Below are positions 9,514 through 18,377 of a stretch of 64,000 nt of DNA, in pieces. Under the pieces are notes generated by a model, which searched no databases, was not told the origin of the DNA, and saw only the letters and a program-made list of their open reading frames with translations. A program made the position numbers and the translations under genes. The stretch is from Phytohabitans flavus. GTDB taxonomy: Bacteria > Actinomycetota > Actinomycetes > Mycobacteriales > Micromonosporaceae. The first letter of the stretch is position 1. Every line of letters starts with the position of its first letter. Location: contig NZ_AP022870.1 of the NCBI RefSeq assembly GCF_011764545.1, positions 3,208,001-3,272,000 on the forward strand, given 5' to 3'.

Positions 9514-10272
9514 TCAGAGGTTGTACCCGCCGGAGACCTCGATGTCCTGCGCGGTGATCCAGCGGCTTTCCTCGCCGAGCAGCATCGCGATGGCCATGCC
9601 GACGTCGTCCGGCTCGCCGATCCGGCCGAGGGCGGTCTTGGCGGCGATGCCGGGAATCAGGTCGGGGAAACGCTCGAACGCGTTGTCGCCGATGCGGGTG
9701 CGGGTGGTGCCGGGCGAGACGGAGTTGACGCGGATGCCCCGCCTGCTGAGCTCCTTGGCCATGTAGCGGGTCAGCACCACAAGGCCGCCCTTCATCGCCC
9801 CGTACACGGAGTAGCCGGCCTCCAGACTCAGGGGCTGGGTCGACGAGCTCGTGGTGTTGACGATCGCGCCGCCGTCGACCATCAGCGGCAGGAGCGTCTG
9901 CGTCAGGAAGAACGGTCCTTTGAGGAGTACCCGCGAAAGCCTGTCGAAGTCCGCCTCCGTGGTGTCCTCGATCATCGCCATGTGACCGGCCCCGGCGTTG
10001 TTGACCAGGAAGTCGAAGCTGTCCCGCTGCCAGGTGTCACGCAGCGCCGCGACCACCGAGTCGCGGAAAGCCGGAAACCTCGCGGAGTCGCCGAGATCAA
10101 GCGGGAGTGAGACGGCCGTGCCGCCGTCCTTTTCGATCGTCGCGACAGTGTCCAGCGCTCCGGCTTCGTTGCCCTGGAAGGTCAGGATGACGCCGGTCTC
10201 GCGCCGCGCGAGCTGGACGGCGGCGCTCTGCCCGATGCCCGAGCTGGCCCCGGTGACGATGGCGACGCGCAT
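9514..10272 (-). CDS. SDR family oxidoreductase
   Basis: 252 residues, standard classical SDR length. It has TGASSGIGQ at residue 8, LVNNAGAG near 90, the catalytic Ser in TTSSSTQ, YGAMK for the YxxxK pair, and the VNSVSPGTTRTRI segment. The C-terminus (ITAQDIEVSGGYNL) is typical of 3-oxoacyl-ACP reductase-like SDRs. The gene stands alone, with a terminator hairpin downstream and a 0.7-kb palindromic repeat element about 120 bases upstream of its start. Any promoter would lie within 10273-10395, where I see no clear boxes. The substrate is unknown. Confidence 0.88.
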   Translation of the reverse strand: MRVAIVTGASSGIGQSAAVQLARRETGVILTFQGNEAGALDTVATIEKDGGTAVSLPLDLGDSARFPAFRDSVVAALRDTWQRDSFDFLVNNAGAGHMAMIEDTTEADFDRLSRVLLKGPFFLTQTLLPLMVDGGAIVNTTSSSTQPLSLEAGYSVYGAMKGGLVVLTRYMAKELSRRGIRVNSVSPGTTRTRIGDNAFERFPDLIPGIAAKTALGRIGEPDDVGMAIAMLLGEESRWITAQDIEVSGGYNL

Positions 10273-10395
10273 GGTTGAACCACCCGTTTCGTTCGTGGAC
10301 TTGATCCCCGCAATAACAACATCTCCACCTGCGCGGGCAGTACACGAAAACTCGCAATGCCTTGCACATTCCTCTCCTCCAAAACCAATGAAGTC

Positions 10396-11097
10396 GAGCT
10401 ACCGCGATGTCCGCGGTGGTCCGGACCGTCGCTCCCGCGGCCTCACCCTCCGCTGTTTCACAACCCCGCCCCGCCCGTGGGCATCCGGCGGCCCGTCGGT
10501 GGGCCGCCAGTCGGCGGGCCTCTGGAGCTGGGCGCACCGATGCGCCCGCCCCCGGGGCCGCGTCGGCGGTCGGGCGGTCCACCCCGGTCCTCCCGGCGCT
10601 GCCCACTCACCCGGCCCCTGACCACACCGGACCGCCGCGTGGTCGCCCCTGCGCGTCAGCGCCCCCGATCCAGGCCCGATTTCCGCCGCCCGCGTCGCGG
10701 CATCCCCGCAGAGTTCTGGATGCGCGGAGGGTGTGGACGCCGCCCGCTACTCCCGCAGCCTCACCCTCCGCGGCTGGCAAGCCCACCCCCGGGCCGCGGT
10801 CGGCGATCGGGCGCGGAAATCGGGCCTGGTCGCGGGCGCTGAGGCGCCGGGGGGGACCGCGCAGCGGCCTGCTCTGGTTAGGGGCCGGGTGAGTGGGCAG
10901 TTCCGGGAGGACCCGGCGGGTGCCCGGCCCACCCGTCCGAGGGCGGGCGCATCGGTGCGCCCAGCTCCAGAGGCCCGCCGACTGGCGGCCCACCGACGGG
11001 CCGCCGGATGCCCACGGGCGGGGCGGGGGTTGTGAAACAGCGGAGGGTGAGGCCGCGGGAGCAGCGGTCCGGACCACGACGGGCATCGCGGTAGCTC
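10396..11097. repeat. Inverted-repeat element, copy 1 (702 bp, near-complete palindrome)
   Basis: The left arm 10396-10691 and right arm 10807-11097 are inverted copies of each other over nearly 300 bp with scattered mismatches. The outer 58-75 bases are the module shared with the copies at 32.7, 44.2 and 59.0 kb, beginning GAGCTACCGCG and ending CGCGGTAGCTC. The centre (10692-10806) holds a further partial module copy at 10750-10773. No transposase is encoded; the open frames inside are repeat translations. It fills most of the space between the SDR start and the large-subunit stop. The flanks 10273-10395 and 11098-11238 show nothing I can name. Confidence 0.85.
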
Positions 11098-11238
11098 AAT
11101 GTCCTCTGATCTGGATCTTTATCCGGGACATGACGCTGAGGCCACCCACTTCAAAAGTTCTCTAGCTCCTGGCCGGCGTACCGCCCAGGCACGGTTACAG
11201 GTCGTTCCCGGCGTAGGAGAGGTTGAAGCTTTTGTTGG

Positions 11239-12690
11239 TCAGGGGAAGTCCGGAACGATCGTGTCGGCGAGCGCGACCGGCAGGGCCGGCCAGTTGAGGA
11301 AGGACGGGTCGACGATCTTGACGCGGGTCAGGGTGCCGTCGGGCTGGGCTTCGACCCGGTGGACGACGGTGCCGCGCCAGCCTTCGACGATCCCGACCCC
11401 CGATGCCGGCCGGTCCGCACGTGGCTGTCGTACGCCGGCGGTGACCGTGCCGGCCGTGAGGGTGGGCAGCAGGGCGGCGAGCAGGGCGGCCGAGGCGCGG
11501 ATCTCCTCGGCCCGGACCAGGAAGCGGGCCAGCACATCGCCGTCGCGGTGGACGGGTACGGCGAGGTCGTCGATGCCCGTGTGGGGGTGGGCGACGCGGG
11601 CGTCGAACGGCAGGCCGCTGGCGCGCGCGACGTAGCCGAGAGTGCCGATGTCGGTGGCTTGCCGGGTGCCGAGGATCGCGGTGCCCGTGAGCCGGTCCCG
11701 CACAAGCGTGTTGTCGAGCGCGACGGCGACGATCTCGGCGATGTCCCCGGCGATGGCTGTGACCGCGGCGGGGTCGGGGACGGTGAGCAGGTGGGCGCCG
11801 CCCGGGAAGACGCCGCCGCGCAGCAGCCGGTGGCCGGTGGTGTCGCGGTTGAGCCGCAGGAGCTGTTCGCGGATGCGTTGGGTGTGCGCGTGCGCGATGC
11901 CGTACCCGACGTCGTTGCAGATGGCGCCGATATCCGCGACGTGGTTGTGTAGTCGTTCCAGCTCCAGCAGGGCAGCCCGGGCGCGCTGCGCGGGGGCGGG
12001 CACGGTGATGGAGAGGGCGTCTTCGACCGCCAGGCTGTAGGCGAGGGCGTGGCCGACGGCGGTATCGCCGCTGACCCGCTCGGCCAACGCGACGCGCTGG
12101 TCGGCGGGGTGGCCTTCGAACAGCTTCTCGATTCCTTTGTGGACGTACCAGAGCCGGGCCTTGAGTTTGAGGATTGTCTCGCCGACCACGGAGAAGCGGA
12201 AGTGACCCGGCTCGATCAGTCCAGCGTGGACCGGACCGACCGGGATCTCGTAGACGCCAGGCCCTTCCACGGTGACGAACGGAAACGGCTCCGCGCCGGA
12301 CAGCGAAGGGCGTGGTCCGGCGTCGGCGCGCATGGGGTACCAGCCGCTGGGCCAGTGCGGGTGGCGGACGAGGCGGCGTGGCAATGGATGGTTCTCCGGT
12401 TGGACGCCGTACAGGTCGTGCATCTCGCGTTCGAAGCGGCTGGCCGGAAACGACTGGGCGGCGAGGCTGGGCACGACCGGCCGGGCCGCGTTGGTACGCA
12501 GGTGCAGTTCGGTGCGCTGGTCCGGCGGGCCCGACGTGAAGAGGTACACGACCCGGATGCTGTCCAGGTCGTGGTGGGCGGCGACGACCGCGAGCCGGGC
12601 GCCGCCGCCGAGCAGCCGGGCGGCCTGCTCGGGCAGTTCGGCGGCGGTGACGTCGACGGCGGTGGCCGACGGCGGGTGTACTTCGGTCAT
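11239..12690 (-). CDS. hycE: Complex I/hydrogenase-4-like large subunit (NuoC-NuoD fusion, HycE-like) without NiFe ligands
   Basis: 483 residues from ATG 12690, two bases after the HyfF-like stop. The N-terminal part (about 1-150) resembles NuoC (ASRFEREMHDLYG); the rest resembles NuoD/HycE (EIPVGPVHAGLIEPGHFRF, LEALERLHNH-like LELERLHNHVADIG). The first NiFe motif, RVCGIC in true hydrogenases, reads ERVSGDTA here. The C-terminal CxxC is also absent: the end reads DPSFLNWPALPVAL. It therefore cannot bind a NiFe centre and is not a hydrogenase catalytic subunit. Last gene of a six-gene operon ordered like M. tuberculosis Rv0082-Rv0087; the symbol follows that naming only. The electron donor is unknown. 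Confidence 0.85.
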   Translation of the reverse strand: MTEVHPPSATAVDVTAAELPEQAARLLGGGARLAVVAAHHDLDSIRVVYLFTSGPPDQRTELHLRTNAARPVVPSLAAQSFPASRFEREMHDLYGVQPENHPLPRRLVRHPHWPSGWYPMRADAGPRPSLSGAEPFPFVTVEGPGVYEIPVGPVHAGLIEPGHFRFSVVGETILKLKARLWYVHKGIEKLFEGHPADQRVALAERVSGDTAVGHALAYSLAVEDALSITVPAPAQRARAALLELERLHNHVADIGAICNDVGYGIAHAHTQRIREQLLRLNRDTTGHRLLRGGVFPGGAHLLTVPDPAAVTAIAGDIAEIVAVALDNTLVRDRLTGTAILGTRQATDIGTLGYVARASGLPFDARVAHPHTGIDDLAVPVHRDGDVLARFLVRAEEIRASAALLAALLPTLTAGTVTAGVRQPRADRPASGVGIVEGWRGTVVHRVEAQPDGTLTRVKIVDPSFLNWPALPVALADTIVPDFP

Positions 12691-12692
12691 GG

Positions 12693-14192
12693 TCACCTGC
12701 CCTGCACGATCGTGTCGGTGGCGGCCAGCAGCAGGTCGTGCAGCGGGCCGAGGCTGACGCCGAGCGCGGTCGCCGCGGCCAGACCGACCGCGAGCGGGAC
12801 GATCGCCATCGCGCGGGGGCGGGCGGGTGCCGTGACCGGGGCTCCGGCTGGCGCGGGGTCCGGTGCGCCGAGCAGCATCGCGGCGCCGTGCCGGGCGATC
12901 GCGGCGAAGGCGACGAGGACGAGAGCGAACGCGGCGGCCACGGCCCAGCCCTGGCCGGCGGCGAGCCCGGCGCGGGCGATGCCGAGCTCGGAGGCGAAGA
13001 GGCTGAACGGCGGCAGGCCGAGCAGCGCCGCGACCGCGAGCCCGAACGCGCCGGCTAGGGCCGGATGGCGGCCCGCGAGCCCGCGGATGGCGGCGATCCG
13101 GGAGCTGCCGGACAGGTGCAGCAGCTGTCCGGCACCGCAGAACGCGACGGCCTTGCCGAGGCCGTGGCCGAGCACGTGCAGCAGTACAGCGGCCATGGCC
13201 AAGCGGCTGCCGGTGGCGGTGCCGAGGGCGACGAGGCCCATGTGCTCGATCGAGGAGTAGGCGAGCATCCGCTTGTAGTCGCGCTGGCTGATCAGCAGGA
13301 TCGCGGCGACGGTGAGCGAGGTGAGCGCGGCGACGAGCAGCAGGGTGCGGGTGTAGCCGGGGCCGAGGACGGCGTCGGTGATGGCCTTGTACCGCCAGAT
13401 GGCGTAGAAGGCGACCGACAGCAGGACGCCGGACATGAGGGCGGAGACCGGGGCGGGTGCCTGGCTGTGCGCGTCGGGCAGCCACGCGTGCATGGGGGCC
13501 AGGCCGGCCTTGGTGCCGAAGCCGACGAGCAGCAGGCCGGTGGCGAGCCGGACGAGGTCCGGGTCCAGGGCGGTGGCGTGGCCGGTCAGGTAGGTCCAGT
13601 CGAGGGCGGACGGGTCGCCGTCACCGCCGGCGGCCACCGCGGCCGCGTACACGCACACCGTGCCCAGGAACGCGACCCCGATGCCGACCGAGCAGAGCAC
13701 GACGTACTTCCAGGCCGCCTCCACGCTGGCCCGGCTGCGGCGGTGCCCGACCAGGAACGCGGTCACGATGGTGGTGGCCTCGACGGCCACCCACAGCAGG
13801 CCGAGGTTGTCGGCCAGCACCGCCAGGCTCATCGCGGCCAGGAAAAGCTGGACCAGGATGAGGTACCGGCGGGCGGTGGCCGGGGTGGCGGTGCCGGCGG
13901 CTGACTCGTCGGCCAGGTGGTGCACGCCGGCCCAGCAGGCGATGGTGGCGACCGCGCCGATGACGACGAGCATGAAGGCGGTGAGCGGGTCGGCACGCAG
14001 CAGCCCGCCGGTCACCGCCGGTCCACTGTGTACCGTCGTGGCGAGCCCGACGCCGGCGCCGAGGATGCCGGCCGCGGCGGCGACTCCGGCCCACGCCGCC
14101 GCCCGCCACGGAAGCACCGCGGCGGCCGAGGCGGCCACGAGCGGCGCGGCGAGCGGCAGGTACAGGGCGAGCAGGTCGAGGGTGTCGGTCAT
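12693..14192 (-). CDS. hycQ: Hydrogenase-4 component F / NuoN-like proton-translocating subunit (HycQ-like)
   Basis: 499 residues from ATG 14192; the start overlaps the upstream stop as TGATG. Around 13-14 hydrophobic helices are visible. It has the antiporter-family core: FLVGHRRSRASVEAAWKY, the Lys-bearing GFGTKAGLAPMHAWLPDAH segment, and LLISQRDYKRMLAYSSIEHMG. These are the proton-channel features of NuoL/M/N and HyfF. It should form one of the proton-pumping units of the membrane arm, next to the HyfB-like subunit. Position five of six in the operon, matching Rv0086 in order. Confidence 0.87.
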   Translation of the reverse strand: MTDTLDLLALYLPLAAPLVAASAAAVLPWRAAAWAGVAAAAGILGAGVGLATTVHSGPAVTGGLLRADPLTAFMLVVIGAVATIACWAGVHHLADESAAGTATPATARRYLILVQLFLAAMSLAVLADNLGLLWVAVEATTIVTAFLVGHRRSRASVEAAWKYVVLCSVGIGVAFLGTVCVYAAAVAAGGDGDPSALDWTYLTGHATALDPDLVRLATGLLLVGFGTKAGLAPMHAWLPDAHSQAPAPVSALMSGVLLSVAFYAIWRYKAITDAVLGPGYTRTLLLVAALTSLTVAAILLISQRDYKRMLAYSSIEHMGLVALGTATGSRLAMAAVLLHVLGHGLGKAVAFCGAGQLLHLSGSSRIAAIRGLAGRHPALAGAFGLAVAALLGLPPFSLFASELGIARAGLAAGQGWAVAAAFALVLVAFAAIARHGAAMLLGAPDPAPAGAPVTAPARPRAMAIVPLAVGLAAATALGVSLGPLHDLLLAATDTIVQGR

Positions 14193-14839
14193 CAGTCGTG
14201 CAGCTCTCGTAGGTCGTCCAGGTCGGTCCCGCCGAACACGGCCCGCAGCCGGGTGGTGAGCACCTGAAGCACAAGTACCGCCAGCAGCAGGTCGGCGCTG
14301 ACGCCGAGCTCGACGACGAGGGGTACGCCGCCGGTGGCCAGGAACGCGACCGCGGCGATGCCGTTGTCGACCAGCAGCACGCCGACGATCTGGGAGACGG
14401 CGCGGCGGCGGGTGGCGGCCAGGAAGAAGCCGATCAGCACGACGGCGAAGCCGACCGGGGCGGCGCGGGCGGTCGGCGACGGCGCCAGGTCGACAAGCGG
14501 CCGGGCGGCGGTGTACGCGAGCAGGGTCAACGCCGCGGCGGCCAGCATCGAGGCGGCGATGTTGACCAGCGGTGCCGTCTCCCGGGCCTCGGGGATCCGG
14601 GCCAGTACCCGGCGCAGCAGCCACGGCAGCACGCCGATCTTGAGAATCCCCACCACGGCCGCCACGAACAGCGTCTCGGCGTGCCGGTGCTCGACGGCGA
14701 GCAGCACGGCGATACAGGTGAGGGCGGCGCCCTGGACGGTGAGCAGGGTGATCAGCGCGGACAGCTCGCGGCGCCAGAGCACGCCGACGGCGGTGAGCAG
14801 CAATAGGCCGCACGCGAGGTCGAGCAGCTGGTCGGTCAT
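14192..14839 (-). CDS. hycP: Hydrogenase-4 component E-like membrane subunit (HycP-like)
   Basis: 215 residues, six to seven hydrophobic helices, starting MTDQLLDLACGLLLLTA at ATG 14839. Members (HyfE, HycP) contain a NuoK-like helix bundle. The conserved VVGILKIGVLPWLLRRVL segment with a membrane Lys is present. Thirteen bases separate it from the HycD-like stop, and its own stop overlaps the next start (TGATG). It lies in the same position as Rv0085. Predicted role: connecting subunit of the membrane arm that relays protons between HycD-like and antiporter-like units. Confidence 0.84.
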   Translation of the reverse strand: MTDQLLDLACGLLLLTAVGVLWRRELSALITLLTVQGAALTCIAVLLAVEHRHAETLFVAAVVGILKIGVLPWLLRRVLARIPEARETAPLVNIAASMLAAAALTLLAYTAARPLVDLAPSPTARAAPVGFAVVLIGFFLAATRRRAVSQIVGVLLVDNGIAAVAFLATGGVPLVVELGVSADLLLAVLVLQVLTTRLRAVFGGTDLDDLRELHD

Positions 14840-14852
14840 GGCTCTCCCCCGC

Positions 14853-15794
14853 TCAGGCCAGCACGGACGAGGCGATCACGGCCAGCAGGCCCAGCACGAA
14901 CGAGCCGGCCAGCAGCTCCGGTACCCGGAACAGCCGCAGCTTGGCCACGAACACCTCGCCGGCCGCGACAAGGCCGCCGAGGGCGGCCAGCTTCACCACG
15001 AACACCCCGGCGGCCAGGACGAGGGCGGCCGGCTGCGCGCCGGAGGCCACTCCCCAGGGGATGAACAGGTTGGCCAGCAGGCCCAGCAGGATGGTCAGCC
15101 GCATCGACGCCGCCCACTCCACCAGGGCCAGGTCGCGGCCGGCGTACTCGAGCACCATGGCCTCGTGCACCATGGTCAGCTCCAGGTGGGTGGCCGGGTT
15201 GTCCACCGGCAGTCGCCCGGCTTCGGCCAGCGTGGCGATCGCCAGCGCCGCGGCGGCGAGGGCGCCGGCCGGGGTGAAGACGCGGGCCGGGTCGGTGGCG
15301 CCGGCTGCGACGATCGCGCCGAGGTCGGTGGCGCCGACCCTCGTGGACAGCGCGAACACGGCCAGCAGCAGCGTCGGCTCGACGAGCGCGGCGATGGTCA
15401 TCTCCCGGCTGGCGCCCATCCCGCCGAACGCGGTACCGGTGTCCAGGCCAGCCAGCGCGAGCGCGACGGTACCGAGCAGCAGCAGCCCGACCACCACGAC
15501 GAGGTCGGCTACGCCGGGCAGTGGGCCGGCCGTGGACAGGTACGGTGCGGCACCGGCGACGAGGACGCTGGTCGCCATCAGCACCACCGGGGCGGCGGTG
15601 AAGAACATGCCGGCGTCGGCCGGGATCACCGGCTCCTTGCGCAGCTGCTTACGCAGGTCCCGCCACGGCTGGGCGAGCCGGCCGCCGGCGCGCCCCTCCA
15701 GCCTGGCCCGCACGGCGCGCATCAGGCCGATCACCAGCGGGGCGACGGCCGCCACGAGCACGGCCTGGACCGCCGCCGTCACCCACGCGCTCAC
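14853..15794 (-). CDS. hycD: NuoH/HycD-like membrane subunit
   Basis: 313 residues from GTG 15794, overlapping the HyfB-like stop as GTGA. Eight hydrophobic helices are visible. Family motifs include LRKQLRKEPVIP after helix 1, FGGMGASREMTIAALVEP, and the acidic loop LPVDNPATHLELTMVHEAM that lines the quinone-side cavity in complex I NuoH. It should anchor the peripheral arm to the membrane. Corresponds in order and type to Rv0084 (hycD). Confidence 0.87.
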   Translation of the reverse strand: MSAWVTAAVQAVLVAAVAPLVIGLMRAVRARLEGRAGGRLAQPWRDLRKQLRKEPVIPADAGMFFTAAPVVLMATSVLVAGAAPYLSTAGPLPGVADLVVVVGLLLLGTVALALAGLDTGTAFGGMGASREMTIAALVEPTLLLAVFALSTRVGATDLGAIVAAGATDPARVFTPAGALAAAALAIATLAEAGRLPVDNPATHLELTMVHEAMVLEYAGRDLALVEWAASMRLTILLGLLANLFIPWGVASGAQPAALVLAAGVFVVKLAALGGLVAAGEVFVAKLRLFRVPELLAGSFVLGLLAVIASSVLA

Positions 15795-17809
15795 CGGATC
15801 ACCCCGGCGACAAGGACCGCCACGAGGGCCGCGAGCATGTAGGCCAGGTAGCGGTGCACGCTGCCGTTCGCCAACCGCCGGCCGGCCCGGCCGACCGCGT
15901 CCGCCGCGGCGATGACCGGTCCGTACAGGTGCGCCTCGATCCGGTCCGGCAGCCGGCGCCGGTACGCCACGGCCCGCACGATGTACGCCGACTCGGCGGC
16001 CGGGGTGACGTCGACATCCTGCTCCGGCGCGAGCACGTCGTCGAAGACCCGCTGCAACGGCTCGGCGAACGACGTCGCGGTGTACTCCATCCGGGCGGTC
16101 AGCGGACCGTCGCCGCAGTCCCACGCCGGTGCCCGCCGCCGTGCCCGGCCCAGCGCCCGCCCAGCCGCCGCGAAGCCGACCGCCAACCCGATCACGCCGA
16201 CCGCGACCCACAGCGGCGAGACGATCGAGCCGATGCCGGCCAGCCGCAGGTCGACGCCGCCACCGGCGAACAGTTCCGGCCCGGCCCGCAGTTCGCCGGC
16301 GATCCGTTCCAGCGCCGGCGCGGCCACCACCGGAACTATCGCGAGGCCGGCACACGCCGCCGCGGCCAGCCCCATGGCCACCAGCATCGACCTCGGTGAC
16401 TCGACGGCCGTGGCGGCACCGTCACCGCGCGGCCGAGCCAGAAAGCCCGTGCCGAGCACCTTGACGTAGGTGGCCACGCCGACGCCGGCGGTCAGCGCGA
16501 CGACGGCCACCGCGACCGGCGCGGCCACGGTCAGCACCGTGCCGGCCTGCGGGGCCTGGTGCAGCAGTGCCTGCAACAGCAGCCACTCCGAGACGAACCC
16601 GTTGCCGGGCGGCAACGCCGCCGCGCACAGCGCCCCGACCGTGAAGAGCGCCGTGGTGGCCGGCATGCGGCGGGACAGACCGCCCAGCGCGTCGAGGTCC
16701 CGGGTGCCGGTCGACCGCAACACCGAGCCGGCGCCGCAGAACAGCAACGTCTTGAATCCGGCGTGGTTGGCCGCGTGCAGCAACGCCGCGGCCAGCGCCA
16801 CTCCCGCGACCCCGTCCTGGCCGGCGCCGGCCCACACGCCGGCGGCGGCGAGCCCGAGCAGGATCAGCCCGACGTTCTCGCTGGTGGAGAACGCGAGCAG
16901 CCGCTTCAGGTCGGTGGCCACCGCCGCTTGCAGGATCCCGTACAGGGCGGAGACCGCACCGAGGGCGCCGAGCAGCAGCCACCACCAGCGGGCACCGCCG
17001 CCGAGCAGGTCGAACCCGACCCGCACGATGCCGTACACACCTAGCTTGACCATCGCGGCGCTCATCAGCGCCGAGACGTGCGAGGGCGCCTCCGCGTGCG
17101 CGCGCGGCAGCCACGGATGCAGCGGTACCGCCCCGGCCTTCGACGCGAACCCCGCCAGGCACAGCAGGAACACTCCGCCGGCGGTCACTGGTGACAGCCC
17201 CGCCCCGGCCGCGCGGATCGCCGCGAACGACTCGCCGCCGGCGGCCGCCGCCAGCCGGGTCAGACCGAGCAGCACGGTCACGAACCCGGCCTGCGTCATC
17301 GCCGCGTACCACAGCCCAGCCGTGCGGACCGCGGGGCTGTGCCGGTGCTCGCCGAGCACCAACAGCAGCGACGTGACCGCCATCAGCTCCCACGCGAGCA
17401 GGAACGTGGACACGCTGCCGGCCGCGGGCACCAGGAGCATCGCCGCGACGAACACCGGCAGCACCGCCAGCGCGCCCCGCGCCGCCGGTCCGTGGCCGTC
17501 GCGGCCCAGGTACCCGATCGTGTAGACGCCGACAACCGCGGCGACCCCGCCGACCAGCAGCAGGAACCAGCCGGCCAGCGGATCGACCGCCAGCCTGACC
17601 CCGGCCAGCGGCAACAGGTCCGGCAGGTAGGCCTGCCAGACCGTGCCGGAGACCGCGGCTCCGCCGGCCGCCGCGCCGGCGATGCCCACCCCTGCCGTCG
17701 CCGCACCGACCACCGCCGGACCCCACCGGGCCGGTGCCGGCAGCGCCGCGATGGCGCCGGAGCCGGCGAGGGCGAAGGCGGCACCGAGCGCCGCGGCGAC
17801 CGGGTTCAC
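15791..17809 (-). CDS. Hydrogenase-4 component B-like proton-pumping subunit (NuoL/HyfB family)
   Basis: 672 residues from ATG 17809; its start overlaps the NuoB-like stop by four bases. About 15 membrane helices are present. Antiporter core motifs include LLAWELMAVTSLLLVLGEH (channel Glu), CLAGFASKAGAVPLHPWLP (channel Lys) and LKRLLAFSTSENVGLI. The soluble C-terminal end (from about residue 560, WDCGDGPLTARMEYT, EPLQRVFDD) is diagnostic for the HyfB/HycC branch and absent from NuoL. Ordered as Rv0083. Together with the HyfF-like subunit it gives the complex two putative proton channels. Confidence 0.87.
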   Translation of the reverse strand: MNPVAAALGAAFALAGSGAIAALPAPARWGPAVVGAATAGVGIAGAAAGGAAVSGTVWQAYLPDLLPLAGVRLAVDPLAGWFLLLVGGVAAVVGVYTIGYLGRDGHGPAARGALAVLPVFVAAMLLVPAAGSVSTFLLAWELMAVTSLLLVLGEHRHSPAVRTAGLWYAAMTQAGFVTVLLGLTRLAAAAGGESFAAIRAAGAGLSPVTAGGVFLLCLAGFASKAGAVPLHPWLPRAHAEAPSHVSALMSAAMVKLGVYGIVRVGFDLLGGGARWWWLLLGALGAVSALYGILQAAVATDLKRLLAFSTSENVGLILLGLAAAGVWAGAGQDGVAGVALAAALLHAANHAGFKTLLFCGAGSVLRSTGTRDLDALGGLSRRMPATTALFTVGALCAAALPPGNGFVSEWLLLQALLHQAPQAGTVLTVAAPVAVAVVALTAGVGVATYVKVLGTGFLARPRGDGAATAVESPRSMLVAMGLAAAACAGLAIVPVVAAPALERIAGELRAGPELFAGGGVDLRLAGIGSIVSPLWVAVGVIGLAVGFAAAGRALGRARRRAPAWDCGDGPLTARMEYTATSFAEPLQRVFDDVLAPEQDVDVTPAAESAYIVRAVAYRRRLPDRIEAHLYGPVIAAADAVGRAGRRLANGSVHRYLAYMLAALVAVLVAGVIR

Positions 17810-18312
17810 CGGCCGGACACGCCGCGCAACGCGGCCACGATCGCCGCCGGCTCCGGCGGGCAGCCGGGCACTCGAACGTCCACCGGCACGACGTCGCCGA
17901 CCGGACCGAGTACGCCATGCCCGCCGGCGAACACTCCGCAGTCGCGGGCACAGTCCCCCACCGCGACCACAAGCCTGGGCCGCGGCATCGCCTCGTACGT
18001 CGCGCGCAACGGCTGGGCCATGTTCACCGTCACCGGACCGGTCACCGTCAGCACGTCCGCGTGCCGCGGCGAGGCCACGAGCCGGACACCGTGCCGCTCC
18101 GCGTCGTACACCGGGCCGAACGCCTGCCCGATCTCGATCTCGCAGCCGTTACACGACCCGGCGTCCACATGCCGCACTTGCACGGACCCGCCCAGCCCGG
18201 CCCCGAGGGCAGCCGCGGCGGCGGCTCGGGAGCCGGCTCGGCCGCCCGCCCCGCACGCCGGATCCTGCCCACTAAGCCCACCGTCCACCCCTCCCAGCCT
18301 CGTAACTTGCAA
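17806..18312 (-). CDS. NuoB/HycG-like [4Fe-4S] subunit
   Basis: 168 residues from ATG 18312. The four cluster ligands of NuoB-family proteins are visible: the pair in SCNGCEIEI (about residues 54-57), one in GDCARDCG and one in PGCPPEP. These hold the N2-type [4Fe-4S] cluster that passes electrons to the quinone site at the interface with the large subunit. The first 40 residues are Ala/Gly rich and unconserved, so the true start may lie further in. First gene of the six-gene operon. No extra ferredoxin (HyfA/NuoI) gene is present, so the electron input is open. Confidence 0.85.
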   Translation of the reverse strand: MQVTRLGGVDGGLSGQDPACGAGGRAGSRAAAAAALGAGLGGSVQVRHVDAGSCNGCEIEIGQAFGPVYDAERHGVRLVASPRHADVLTVTGPVTVNMAQPLRATYEAMPRPRLVVAVGDCARDCGVFAGGHGVLGPVGDVVPVDVRVPGCPPEPAAIVAALRGVSGR

Positions 18313-18342
18313 AACTTAGCAACTAGGCAAGACTGCAAATCC
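18300..18342. promoter_or_regulatory. AT-rich inverted repeat just before the complex I-like operon
   Basis: The 65-base gap between the NuoB-like start and the SARP-type regulator stop contains CTTGC and GCAAG half-sites about 17 bases apart, within an AT-rich patch unusual for this genome. It could be an operator or part of a promoter for the operon. M. tuberculosis has an ArsR-type gene (Rv0081) at this place; none is present here. Confidence 0.25.
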
Positions 18343-18377
18343 GGAGGGGCGGTGCTAGGCCTGCCTCGCAGCGGCGC

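Noticed and set aside
10396..10470. The repeat module as a tRNA or structured ncRNA gene
   Set aside because: It does not form a cloverleaf and lacks T-loop and anticodon features; pairing is between the two arms of the element.
10407..11165. Several 60-160 codon frames in the repeat element, including a recurring peptide beginning MSYRDVRGGPDR
   Set aside because: They are translations of the repeat module that recur at 32.7, 44.2 and 59.0 kb in different frames and strands, with no ribosome site.
11239..12690. Calling the large subunit a NiFe hydrogenase
   Set aside because: Both metal-binding Cys motifs are absent (ERVSGDTA; no C-terminal CxxC).
12049..13260. A 403-codon plus-strand frame opposite the hydrogenase-like genes
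   Set aside because: It spans two conserved minus-strand genes and shows no domain; it is an antisense shadow.
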